From the NCBI GenBank assembly GCA_015847255.1, contig JADLZK010010191.1:62001-126000 (forward strand): a stretch of DNA of 64,000 nucleotides. The letters are read 5' to 3'. The translations under genes were made by a program, and so were the position numbers. This document shows positions 11,597-23,010 of the stretch, in pieces. How positions within the stretch are numbered: the stretch's first letter is position 1; every line of letters starts with the position of its first letter. Below the pieces are notes generated by a model. It had not been told where the DNA came from, made no database searches, and saw nothing but the letters and a program-made list of their open reading frames with translations. Origin of the DNA: Hyparrhenia diplandra. Taxonomy: Eukaryota > Streptophyta > Magnoliopsida > Poales > Poaceae.

Positions 11597-12326
11597 TCTC
11601 CTGTCATGAACCAAAAAGAGATCGCCGGAATAGGGCCCAACAAAGGGGGGAACCGCCGCCGCCTAGGGCCCAAGGCCCTAGCGCTAGCGCACCTCTGGCC
11701 AGCCGCCGCCGCCGCCCGCGCCGTAACAGCGCCACGTCGGTTGTTTTTCGCAATAAAGTAAGGACTATTTAAGGAATAAAGATAGGAATAAAATAGGGAA
11801 TAAATAGGTTGCTTGTGGGAGAGGTATTCCAATCTATAAGGAAACCTCCTAGAGATTGCTTAGCGTGCAAGTCTTCCCCTGGACTATAAATACAAAGGGA
11901 GCTGTAATTGTTTGGATTTTAATCAAAAAAATTAAAGGGGTAACACCCAAAAAACTCTCCAACTCTCCAGCTCTCAATCTCTCTCCCTCACCTCGCGCGC
12001 ACGTCGCCGCCAACACCAGCGCCGCCGCCCCTGCCGGACGCGCAGCGCGCCCTCGGGGCGCTACTGCGCCGCCGCCGGCAGCGCGGCAGCCCCTGCTGCC
12101 GCCGCCACCTACTCCTCCACCTCTCTCTCTCGTCATCGCCCGGACCAACTACACGTCATCTTCATCGTCTTCTACCTCGTCGTTCTTCATCAGCCTATGT
12201 CATCTCGTCATCACGCCGCCGATCGTCTTCCTCAGCCTGCCGCTGTCGCCCCCTTCGCCATCCTCACCGCCCGACGATCAGCAATCAGGCGTCAATTCGG
12301 ACCAATCTGGCGAATCTGACATCTCC
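11597..12326 (+). mobile_element. Solo LTR of a Ty3-Gypsy-type retrotransposon
   Basis: The LTR spans 11602-12321, begins TGTCATG and ends CTGACA, and is flanked by the 5-bp target duplication TCTCC (11597-11601 and 12322-12326). The related spacer at 21.65 kb has the uninterrupted sequence CTCTTTCTCCCCTTTCCTGC and so serves as an empty site. The LTR shares GATATTCCAATCTATAAGGA, AGAGATTGCTT and a TATA box (TATAAATA at 11885) with the LTR at 60599-61156, which is followed by gag. No internal region is present, consistent with unequal recombination between two LTRs. Confidence 0.85.
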
Positions 12327-13192
12327 CCTTTCATGCAGCTCGAGTCCCGGACGGTGAAACACAGCCTCGCCGACGCCCACCAGTGCCACTACCATGGCGG
12401 TGGCGTCGCCGCGTGAAAACCGCTAGCATCGGGTGCGTGTACCGGCGTCGGTGCCCTGACCCTCGGTGCAGCTTCCTCCTGCACCAAGATCTCCTCGGTG
12501 GAGAAGGGGAAACATGGACGCCGAGATGTCCTGAATGATGGTGTCGATCGATGAATGCTAGCGACGGGCTAATGTGCATCACCTTTTTTTTTTTTTTTTA
12601 TTTTGCGAGAGCGCGAGGACAGGAAAGAGGCTCGGTTGGCTCGGCTGGGCACGTTTCAAAAGGCCATGCTCTAGCAGGCGTAGGATTGTGTGTTGGTTAG
12701 TGTCGCTTACGTCGAGCACGGATGCGTCGCCCACGTACACCGACAATATCTCGCTCAGGTACCCCGCCTATTGGTCTGTTGCCATAACGAGACGACTGAC
12801 GCCACAGAACAGAGTAGTCGGTAGACACCGGTAAAAATATTTTTGTGAAAATTGCAATGATCGATGAGATCTACAAATTCCTGAGTTTTATCATTTAATC
12901 GATGAGAGGCAGTTGGCATTGAGTGGGGACATAAGAATGAAGAACTAGCAAACATTGGAGAACTTCAGACTTTGCATGCAAAGGAAAAAGGTCGAAACAT
13001 AATGGGTGAAGTCATCAATTAACACAAGGTATTATTGGTTATTGCTTTCATAAATTATATATACTACTAGTAATAACACGATTCAGTAATTCATTTGTTT
13101 GGGGTGGTACCCAACTCACGAGATTGGTGCCGTAATGGTTCATTTGGCTTGGTGCTTAGTGTTAGATTGTAATAAGATTTGTGTCAAGGGTT
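12327..13192. other. Duplicated spacer with an unidentified conserved block
   Basis: Homologous to 21.66-22.31 kb, and its right half also to 29.43-29.58 kb. Shared phrases include CTAGCATCG, GGAAACATGGACGCCGAGATGTC, GGCAGTTGG and CAAACATTG with AACTTCAGACTT. The GC-rich left half is similar in both copies and could be a remnant of a minus-strand coding segment, but I do not recognise it and frames break. The right part (13028-13070) is the uninterrupted version of the site occupied by Helitron-1. Confidence 0.5.
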
Positions 13193-13942
13193 GTTTGTGA
13201 AGGACCGAAACGGCGACCAGAGGGGGTGAATGTGAGCCTCGATTTTCCTTTTCAATTTTGGATCATCGGCTCAACTCCAACCTCAAAAACAAACTCAGGA
13301 GAGATGCGAGTAACACGCGCGTGCTAACAGGTAGCGAGATGTCACACGCGAAGTGTTAGGCTCAAGAAAACCAACGCAACAAACGGTTTTCAAAACGGAG
13401 CTCGAACGAGGAAACCACGAAAGAAATAGCTACTTAGACATTTCATTGAACACCTTGCAGGCGCAGAGAATAAAACACTAGACTGAGATCAAATAAAGCT
13501 AGGATTTTGCACAACCGGACTCGATCTAGCTACCAGAGAAACAATCGCGTGACTCGATGGCCAACTCCACATCATAGAGAAAAATCAACCTTTTATTGAG
13601 GAAACCCGGAGCTTGGAGAAGTTGAGGTCGACGCAGCTGTCTACTGCTGCCGAGCTGCTGCACTTGGCGCCTGCCCTTGGTTGCTGCAAGTGGAAGTCAC
13701 CCGGGGCGCTGAGCACTGCTGCGATGCTGCTTGTTCCCCTGCACCAGATCTCGAAAACAGCAAGCAAATCGAGAGAAACACAAGAAGAAAAGACAAAACC
13801 AATTCACGGACAAGTAAAACACTTGGTGTTGGAATCAACGTGTGTCAGATGCATCCTTGAATAAATAAATTAAGCACTATAGCATGAAAGCGACATCTCA
13901 TGAATTTAGCAAGACTAAAACAAACGCAAACAAGGAGCTGCT

Positions 13943-14225
13943 CTCGGGGTGTGTTTAACACCCAAAATTTGGTGCAAAATTTTGGATGTGTATGTCACAT
14001 CGTCACTAAAGCAGCGTTTCGTTTGTTAATGGTAAATATTATCCTACCATGGCGTAACTAGGCTCAAAAGAATCGTCTCGCAATATACATCTAAACTGTG
14101 TAATTATTTTAATTTTTTACATATTTTCGTACTCCATACATGTTGCCGGCCGACGGATGTGATGGGAAATCTTCTTTTGCATAGTGAAATTTGGGAGGAA
14201 TTTTGGGATCTAAACACACCCTCGG
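13943..14225. mobile_element. Nested MITE with GGTGTGTTTA termini
   Basis: Terminal inverted repeats GGTGTGTTTA and TAAACACACC bound 13948-14220 (273 bp), with CTCGG repeated directly on each side (13943-13947 and 14221-14225). The interior is AT-rich and non-coding. It sits inside the LTR element at 13198-15422, so it is the younger insertion. The superfamily is not clear from the short target duplication. Confidence 0.6.
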
Positions 14226-14840
14226 ATTGAATTGCTGCTGCTGAAACGCTCGTCTCTCAAAGGCCAGTGCTCGATGGCAGGGTGGAGCAGGGGCGCTGGT
14301 GGATCTGCTCGCCCTTGCCGAGCGTGGCCTGCTCGATGGATGCGCTCTGCTGCTCGGCCCCAGTTGCTCTGCTTGGAGCTGCTGAATCAAAATCCACCGG
14401 CCTGCACAGAACCGAAACACAGAAACATACGAGATCCAAAAAGTTCCAGAAAAATCAAAGGAAAAAAAAAGGAAGTTAATCCAAAACGCCCGGAGGCGAC
14501 GGGGAGATTTGGGACTCCCCTTTCCCAACGAAAAACACCACAAAGTGTCACCAATTTGGTGTTCTTGGACCTCTAAGCAAGAACCTTAAAATTGGGGAAA
14601 AAATAAACGAAAATGGAAGAGGCAAAAGAGGGGAGGAGGCTGTCATCCTCCACATATAGTCTGAAATCCGTCTTTCCAAAAACTACCCCTAGATACATAT
14701 GAGCCGAACCGGTGACCCTAAGGCTAATTTAGTCCGACTTCGGGATAATTTAATCCGGCGACCACAGCGCCTCCTCATCTGCAGCCTTGCTCCGCGCAAT
14801 CTCGGATGCCGCCACGTGCCGCCTTCCGTCCACGAACGCC

Positions 14841-14975
14841 CGGGTTTTGAGGCCCAAACCCGTGAAACCCGCCGATGGTTTTGAGGCGTAAACCACCAAA
14901 CCCGCACCCGTGGTTTTGAGGCCCAAACCACGAAACCCGCGCCCGATGGTTTTGAGGACAAACCACCAAACCTCC
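14841..14975. repeat. Short tandem repeat of GGTTTTGAGGCCCAAACC type
   Basis: Four degenerate copies of a roughly 35-40 bp unit, each with GGTTTTGAGG followed by AAACC and AAACCCGC. Each unit can fold on itself through GGTTT/AAACC. It lies in the LTR element and is the only clear minisatellite there. Confidence 0.7.
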
Positions 14976-15427
14976 TCGACCGCGTGTCATCGCCGTCTTG
15001 ACCGCCTCGAAGTCGCCAAGTCATCCGAGCTCCCCGCTGCACTGCTTGCGCTCGCCCGTCTTGACCCGATCGACACGGTCACGCCCCGTCCTCTTGCATT
15101 CGTCGATGTCCCGGATGTCAGCCACCATGGCTAGCCACCCGGCGATCCGGTCCCTCGGTCCAAGCCTCACGTCCGTCCCTTCACCTCAGCGGTCCGTCGG
15201 CCCGGCACGTCCTCCTTGGCCCCTTCACCTCGCCGTCGGCTACCATCTCTGAGCTCCACACCTGTACAAACACGAACCAAGAATCGTCTTCGACACACTC
15301 CACGTGTGCCGGTGAACATAGCGAAACATAAAGAATAAAAAAATAGAATAAAATGTTGACTGTTGACAATCACTCAATCACAAAACTAAACACATGTGAC
15401 CTAAATCAACCATGTGTTCGCAGTTTG

Positions 15428-15932
15428 TCCATCGGAGGCATAAATAAATCACAGGTTGAGCACCCCTCAATCGATATCATCATGCATATAGCTACCCGTG
15501 ATTATGTATGTCTGCAGTATTCTAGAAAGAAAGTTGGAAGTCCAACTGCTACAATGATGTTTGCAACTGTAAAAAGAATTAACGTTAGGTACAAGTCACC
15601 CCTCAATCGACTTATCGTGGTGTTTGTCTTTGAGGGAAAGCAGCACAAGTGTTTTAAAACGAGCAACTGGACGTAAAAGTGAGAACCCTTTTTTTGGCTT
15701 TTTGTGTTTAGTGCATGCTTGCCAGGCGGCCGTCCTCGACGAAAGCTAGCCCCTAATTAAGCTAACCGCGTTAGGTGGAGGCTTGTACTTCGTGGTGAAA
15801 ACAACACAAGATTTTTCAAAAGCCATCGGCGGCCGGCTGCCATGGCCATTTCCTAATGGCTGCATCAACCTGAACTCAGACTAGTGCTATGCGTTCACTG
15901 CACTCATATCTGAACCAAGCAAAGGAAGACCC
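15428..15932 (+). promoter_or_regulatory. Upstream region and leader of NLR-A
   Basis: Homologous to 33.30-33.77 kb: shared AGCAGCACAAGTGTTTTAAAA, GAGCAACTGGACGTAAAAGTG, GCATCAACCTGAACTCAGACTAG and the leader CTGAACCAAGCAA just before the ATG. The same leader precedes the start codon of NLR-C, NLR-D and both vestigial heads, so it is probably the 5' UTR of this family. I see no unambiguous TATA box. Confidence 0.5.
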
Positions 15933-18900
15933 ATGAGTGTGGTGACGGGGGCGCTGGGAAGCCTGGCCCCAAAGCTTCTTCAGCTCCTCCACGATGAATA
16001 CAAGCTCGAAGGGCGTGAAGAAGCAGGTGGAGTGGCTCTCCAGGGGAGCTCAACAGTATCTACGCCTTCTTCGCAAGGTCTCGGATGTGCCATGGGACGG
16101 CTCGATGAGCAGGTCAAGGTGTGGACACGAGAGGTCAGAGAGGCATCCTACGACATGGAGGATGTCCTCGACACCTTCCTTGTGCGTGTCGAAGGCGACC
16201 AGCCTGCCGACCCGAACAGGCTCAAACGCACCATGAAGAAGGTGGGCAAGGTCTTCAGCAAGGCCAAGACTCGGCGTGATATTCTTTGGTGCTATCGAAG
16301 ACATCAAGAAGTATCTCGAGGAGGTAGCTGAAGGCGCCAGAATTACAAGCTTGATGAGAGCATTTCTAAGCATGGGGTGTCGACATCTACCGTCGATCCT
16401 CGACTTCTTGCAATGTACAAAAAGTGTCGCAACTTGTTGGCATCGACAAGTCAAGGGAGGAGCTCATATCAGTGCTAAGTCGTCCATCACATCCGTATAA
16501 TGATGTGTTAGATAAGAACAACATTAAGAAGGTATCCATTGTTGGAGTTGGGGGCTGGGCAAAACTACTCTTGCCAAAGCGATTGTATGACAAGCTTAGT
16601 CAGTATGAATGCGAGCTTTTTGTGTCGGTTGGTCGTGATCGTGACTTGGCTACAGTTTTCAAGGACATCCTCTTTCATCTTGACAAAGAAAGGTATCAGA
16701 ATATTCATAACACTGGAAGAGGTGTTGATCTCCTCATCCATGAACTCCGAGAATTCTTGAAAAATAAGAGGTAACACATCAGCCAACCAACTAGAAATTG
16801 TAATTTGGTATTCGATACTAGTTTGCACTTTCTAGGTCATCTATGGAAAAAAAAAATATTACTTTTGAGTCATCTGTGGAAGACTTCTTGAAATTCATTT
16901 TCTGATATGTTAATTTTCCTCTACATCATACATATTATCTCCATGTCATATATGCGCCACTCCATAGTTCGTCTGTTAGAACAGAAAGAATGGAGCACCC
17001 CTGATCTTGCTTGCAAATTTTTTCATAGTCATTAATTATATTACAATTGAATACTAAGACATCGTAGATGATGGTTATCCGAGATATGCCGAGTGAATCT
17101 AGAAATTCACCTGGGCCAACTACAACAAAAAATTATCTTAGGAACCAACTTTTTTTTTATTTATAAAGAGGATACATAAAAATATTTATGTCTATAGAAA
17201 ATAATGAGTCAATTTCAGGGACGGTCAACCCATTTTAGGCAAGAACGCACAATAAAGACCACCTTAATAATTTTAAATCGATCCTATTGGCAAAATGGAA
17301 AACTTGTTTCTGTTAATAAGGCCAAGACCCACTAAGCGGTTGCCAGTAGAAAAATATTCTAAACCATAAACACATATTTTATTTTTTTACTAGTTTGATT
17401 ATGTGCTTCTTTTTATAATTTGAACGTTTTAATGTTAGCAATGCAAAATTCTTGCTTCTTTAGAAGCTCCCAAAATCAAATATTAACCAATGTTTCTTAC
17501 ACGTTCATTTGGATAGGTATTTTATTGTTGTTGATGATGTGTGGGATGTAAAGACATGTAAGAAAATCAAATTGGCACTTATTGAGAACTGTTGTGGAAG
17601 TAGAGTAATCACAACTACTCGTAAGTTTGATGTTGCTGAAGAAGCTGGTGAGGTTTACAAGCTAAAACCACTTTCTTATGAAAACTCCAAGAAGTTACTC
17701 TATACAAGGATATTTGGTGCACATGGACAATATCATGATAACAAGCCGGAAGATATATCTGATGAAATTCTGAAGAGATGTGCGGGTGTACCATTAGCAA
17801 TAATCACAGTGGCTAGCTTGTTGGCGGGTAAACCTAAGGAAGAATGGTCCGAGGTGTACAACTCTATCGGTTTCGAGGCATGAAGGTAATTCGGATTTAG
17901 AAGATTCTATGACAATACTTTCATTCAGCTACTATGATATGCCTTCACATCTACAGACATGCTTATTGTATGTAAGTACCCACCAGTAAGATAGCCACAT
18001 AGACAAGGATAGGTTGATATGGAAGTGGATAGCTGAAGGATTTATCCATGTGAAACAAGGAGAAAGATTATTTGAGGTCGGAGAAAGATACTTCAATGAT
18101 CTCATTAACGAAGCATGATTCAGGCCATTGATAAATGGTCAAATGGTATTTATGTCCCAGGTTGTTGTGTTCATGACATTATTCTTGACCTGCTACGTAA
18201 GTTATCAGCTGAAAGAAAATTTTATTGCTATATTAGATGGTAATGCTAAAGCAATATCTGGACCAAGCGATGTTCGTCGGTTTGCCCGCCATAATAGAAC
18301 TGTTGAGCATGGTACTTCAGAAGCTAAAGTCATTAAGATGCCAAAAGTAAGGTCATATACTGCTTTCGGGTGTGATATTAACAATAATTGGTTGTACTTT
18401 CACAGCTTTAGGCTTCTGCGCGTGCTTGATTTAATAAAATGTAGATTCATTGTTGGTTGCCATCTTGAGCATCTTGGTGATTTACTTCACTTGAGATATC
18501 TTGGGATACATGGTGAGCTCTCAAAACAAATAATGAATCTAAAGTTGCTCCAGGCACTTGTTCTGCATGGAACCTTTCTAGCAAGTATTATCCTACCAAC
18601 ACAGCTGCTATGCCTACATGCTACAAGTGATGTACCCGATGGTATTAGAAAGCTCACATCCTTGGAGCAGCTAAGAATATTTGGTGACCTCAAGATGTTG
18701 GTAAAGGACCTAGGCAGCCTACGACAACTGAGGGTGCTCATAATTATTAATACAAATAGCAGAGACAATAGCATGCAGAGAGATTTGGTGCTCTCTCTAA
18801 GCAAGCTGCAAAAAGATCCAGAAGATTGATATGAGTAGCATGGGTCCATTAAATGCCAACACAGCCATGTGGGAAGAAGCAGGCTTTGTGCTCCCACCAT

Positions 18901-19778
18901 CTCTCCGTCATTTGAATTTGGAAGATTGCTTCTGCTTCTCTAAGATGCCATCATGCATCAATCCGTCGTGTCTGCCCAACCTGTCCTACTTGAGACTGCA
19001 GGTGGACACTATGGATGAGCAGGACATGAAACACCTTGCTAGGTTGCCCGCGCTCAGTCATCTCGGTCTCACAATAAAGTCCATAGTGACAGCAAGTATT
19101 ATTAATGCCGGCAGTGATGGCTGCTTCCAGAAGCTGAGGTACTTCCGAATCAATGCAATGGTCCAGTTTCAGCAGCACAACAAAGAGGACTCTTGCATTA
19201 CGTTGCATATATGGAACAGAGAAGGTGCTCTGCCCTCTACCTCCGGGAAAAGCAACTGGAGTAAAAATGTACCCTCTGCCATGATGCCAAATCTTGAAGT
19301 GCTTAATTTTCAAGTCCCTTTGCGGACCCTAAAGGACAACGACCATGACTGCAGCAATATTGGCATAGAATACCTGCCATCTATCCGTGAACTAAAAGTG
19401 AGTATCGACTGTGATGATGTGTCTTCTGAGGAGGTGGATGCTGCATTGGCTGCACTGAGAAACACATGCAAGGCCCATCCCAACCACCCGACGCTTGACA
19501 CGTTTACATTTAATGAGGTACGACAGCTATTTTGTACTAGTTCGAATTATCTCGTTACTTATTTATTTCCTCCTTGTTACCATTATTTATCTCAATTAAT
19601 TATTGGTTTATTAATTTGAATTTTGAAGCAAAAGAAAAGAATCACGTACACGGAAGTGAAGATGTCCCCGGAAGACGAAGACGAAAATGATGAGAAGCAG
19701 CAGGAGGTGGAGGTGGCCTCGCAGATGGCTGGTATTGGTTTGGACAAACAAATAGCCAATAGCGTGCTGCTAAAGTGA
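15933..19778 (+). pseudogene. NLR-A: CC-NB-LRR receptor, multiply frameshifted
   Basis: A three-exon NLR in which exon 1 is 15933-16770, exon 2 is 17517-19517 and exon 3 is 19629-19778, all with GT-AG borders. Exon 1 begins MSVVTGALGSLAPKLLQLLH (Rx-type coiled coil), keeps EASYDMEDVLDTFLV (the EDVID-like region), and loses one base in the P-loop relative to NLR-C, which destroys GLGKTTL. Exon 2 starts at the kinase-2 motif YFIVVDDVWD, then SRVITTTRKFDVA, CAGVPLAIITVASLLAG, degraded RNBS-D, and an LRR region to 19517. Exon 3 encodes a 50-residue acidic tail ending in LLK. At least five frame breaks or stops (for example near 16020, 16090, 16555, 17881 and 18830) make it non-functional as sequenced. 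The family resembles grass RGA5/Pik-2-like receptors. Confidence 0.85.
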
Positions 19779-21640
19779 TTATCAAATTTGAATCCGAGCA
19801 ATGCCTTCACGCATAGGTACGTACTCTCCACACCCTTCTCTGTCTCAACTGATGGTGTTTCTGCTCATGCATGCCAGTCATTCTTTTCAGTTCTGACAAG
19901 TGCTGAGATTTTCAACATCTGTTAACCAATTTCCATCAAATTAATAACCCTATGATTCCACGCTATATAGAATGATATATGAAACCAATTGATGCACGTA
20001 TATGCAGATCTCTTTGTTTGCTTTGCGGGGCAAGTATAGTAACTATCCTTTTGTACAGCAATTATGAAATTATCCAACGTATTTCAGCTCATCTTTTTTT
20101 TTTTTTCATCTGAATCAACTCTGTTTCTGCCCTGAAGCTGAAACTCTGTTCTCTACATCTCTACATTCCTATCAGGATTTGCAGTGCTGGTTTGATGATT
20201 GGTTTTTCTGTCTTTATCCTGTCATCTAGGACATACCATTTTGTGATTCTTACCTTGTATAAATAAACCGTCAACCGTGTGTGTTACTCCTAAGTCCCAG
20301 GTCTGCTAAAAAAACTCCTAAGTCCCAGTGGCTGCACCCACTCTGGTTCTGACCACCATACCAGTCGATACTCAGTTTTTCTAGTTTCCTATCTTGATAT
20401 AACATGTACTGTGAAGGTTGGTTCCTTCGTTTGATTTATACACAAGTCTATGACACATCCTTCTATGATTATTTAGCACGAAGTAAGCATTTTAACCAGT
20501 CATCGGATAATATATAGCCATATAGCTGTAAGCATAATATCTGCAGAAGGTTAAGAAGAATTATTGACGAACTTTCTTCCTCTCGCAGATCACTTATCCA
20601 AGTTCCAGATTGAACAGTGGCGCAGCTCAATTGGTGCTGGTGTCAATGCATGCGAGACTACATCAGCACATTACCACAATTTTACTCGACTGTGAACCTG
20701 CCGGACTGCTATTTTTCTATTCGAATATGTTGTATCAAAGTTTGGGTGTACTCTGCTGCTGCTTAGACCTGCAACATTTTTCTTCATTCTGGACCCTTCT
20801 ATGGTTGGTTCGTACATTCAAATAAGCTTGGAACAAATTTATGTTGTGCACAAGTTTGCGGAGGCTTTATGTGTTGCTTGCTTTGCCTCATGGTGCCTTT
20901 TTGTATTGCTGCTGCCTGGTTTTCACAAGACGTATCTACCGGGCTGGTCAAAAGTATTGGGAAAGACCAGAATTGCATATACAATATCGTCTATAAATTT
21001 CGTATTCCCCTCCATAGAGTAACAGACACAAGTCATCTGGGTGCAAAAGGCGTCACAATAATGCATGTGGACAAGTTTACACCTGCAGATGCCTAATTCG
21101 CTGGAATCTCGATTGCAGAGAGGCCGTGGGAACGAGAAGAGACACGGAGGTGCAATACAGGTGTTGTCTTCTTCTTGTGGCCGACATTCCATTAACAATT
21201 CTGGTGTGCCCTCATGATCAGAAGCACAGGCCCATTGGCGGCCTTGCTGATCATGTATGAATCTTGTATACAACGCGCAATACAAATTGAAGTGGACTGG
21301 AGAAGGAATCAATGCAAGTTGAAAAATCCGAGTAGAAGTTTTTCCCGGTCTCACAGTGGTTGTTCTAAAGTCAAAAATTAAAGGGTTTGCCCCGATTATA
21401 AAACTCGAAATATTGAGCATATCCCATAGTCTAACGGATATGAGTACTCTGTTTCCCACTCTGAAGTGTACTCCATTTTCGACTCTGCTTCTGGCCACCG
21501 TACTAGTCCATGCTTTGTTTTCTACAGTCCTATCTTCATCCATGGTTAGGTTTGTTCTGTCGTTGAATTTTTTTTTTACATAAGTCACTTGTTTATAATA
21601 TGTCAATCTGAGAGTTTGTGACACATCATTCTTAGATTGG
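19779..21640. repeat. NLR 3'-flank module downstream of NLR-A
   Basis: Contains the family landmarks CTCTGTTTCTG, CTCCTATCTTGATATAACATG, CTCTCGCAG at 20580, the exon-like GACTACATCAGCACATTACC, ATTCAAATAAGCTTGGAAC, the GGAATCTCGATTGCAGAGAGG block at 21.1 kb and CACAGGCCCATTGGCGGCCT at 21.22 kb. It is the fullest copy with the NLR still attached, so it gives the likely native order: NLR, then module, then spacer. Confidence 0.6.
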
Positions 21641-22306
21641 TCCTGTCAAGCTCTTTCTCCCCTTTCCTGCAGCTCCCAGACAGTCATACACAGGCTCGCC
21701 GATGGCCACCAGCGCCCCACACCATCGCGGTGATCTCGGACGCGAAGAGCCACTAGCATCGAGAACTCCTTGGCGGAGAAAGGAAACATGGACGCCGAGA
21801 TGTCATGGATGATGGTGTCGATGAATGACAGCGTCGGGCTGACGAGCATCACCTAGCGCGAGTACAGGAAAGAGGCATGGCTGGCTCGGCGGCCGGGGCA
21901 CGTTCCAGAGGCTGTGCTCCAGCAGGCGTACGATTGTGCCTTTGTTCGTGTCCCCAAAGTTACTGCCAATGACGATGTGCATGGACGCGTCGTCCACGTA
22001 CCATCTCGCTCAGGTTCATTGCCCACTAGTGCTGGCACGGCGAGACCGCCGACACCACAAAAAACAGAGCGAGTAGTAGGTTGACGCTGGTAAAAATACT
22101 TTGTATGTGAAAATTGCAATGCTAGATGAGATCTATATATTCGTTGTTTTGAGTTTTATCATTTAAGCAATGAGAGGAAGATGGAATTGAAGGCGGACAT
22201 AAGAATATGAAGAACTAGCAAACATTGCAGAACTTCAGACTTTACATGCAAAGGAAAGGTCGAAACATAGTGGGTGAAGTCATCTATTAACACAAGGTAT
22301 TATTGG
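21641..22306. other. Duplicated spacer, empty-site copy for the solo LTR
   Basis: Homologous to 12322-13045. It lacks the solo LTR present at 11602-12321 and ends inside GGTATTATTGGT, where a transposon fragment begins. Short minus-strand open frames exist but none is recognised. Confidence 0.5.
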
Positions 22307-23010
22307 TCTTTTTTTCGAAAGCGTACATTGACACATACTGCATTACGAAAAGTGAGAAATTACACATGTACAAGTAATTCGCAGATTATTGCCGAATCAT
22401 ATAGGCACAAACAAACAACAAGAAACGAGGGGAGGGGTGGGGCGAACCCTCCAACTAACAACCCCAATAGCTGAGCCTATTACAACGAAAACTCAACACC
22501 TAGGTAGCTAGCAATGATCGGAGCCAAAGATGACAACAGCGACAAAGCATCCGCTAGAACTTAGATGGCAAAGTATCCGTCCAGACCAACCTCGGCAGAA
22601 AAGCATCTGGCTGGAAAGGCGGCGACCACCTCGGCGACAAAGCATCCGTTGAAAGCGACCGCGACATCGGCGGCACGCGCACACGGGGAAACGCAGGCAA
22701 GCTCCTCCATGTCACAGGTCATTGCCCTCCGGACCAAGGGTGATGACTGACCTGAAGATACATGGCGGAAAAGCATCCGCCCAGCAACCCTCGGGGGCAA
22801 GGCATCCGCTGGAAATGACTACGACTAAGGCTACAACAACCACTAGCTAGACATACCTAGATGAGGAGAAACATGAAGCGCAAATAGGGCAGCAACATGA
22901 CCAAAGCAACCATGGTGGAGGAGCGGAAAGCCGTAGAGACCCACGCCGATGACAGGAGCATAAGACTCGAAACGACGCCTTCGAGAAGGGTGCGACGCCA
23001 AAAGCCTTCA
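22307..23010 (-). mobile_element. Transposon fragment with T-run start, fused to NLR-B
   Basis: Starts with a run of T followed by CGAAAGCGTACATTG, then a region with repeated AAAGCATCCG phrases (22.54-22.81 kb). A T-run followed by TCGAAAGCG also begins the small insertion at 25216, where a long target duplication points to a non-LTR retrotransposon in reverse orientation. The right end passes directly into NLR coding sequence near 23010. No target duplication was found, probably because the flank has been deleted. Family assignment is tentative. Confidence 0.4.

Larger units (their letters stand above)
13193..15427 (-). mobile_element. LTR element with 5-bp target duplication (probable solo LTR)
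   Basis: The insertion spans 13198-15422, starts TGAAGGACC, ends TTCGCA, and is bounded by GTTTG on both sides (13193-13197 and 15423-15427). Comparison with 33.29-33.31 kb shows the spacer without it, so both borders are independently supported. The left end carries AGAGGGGGTGAAT, the reverse complement of the end of the Copia-like LTR at 26.8-29.1 kb, so it lies in minus orientation. I see no gag or pol coding. It contains a nested MITE (13948-14220) and a tandem repeat (14841-14975). Confidence 0.75.
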
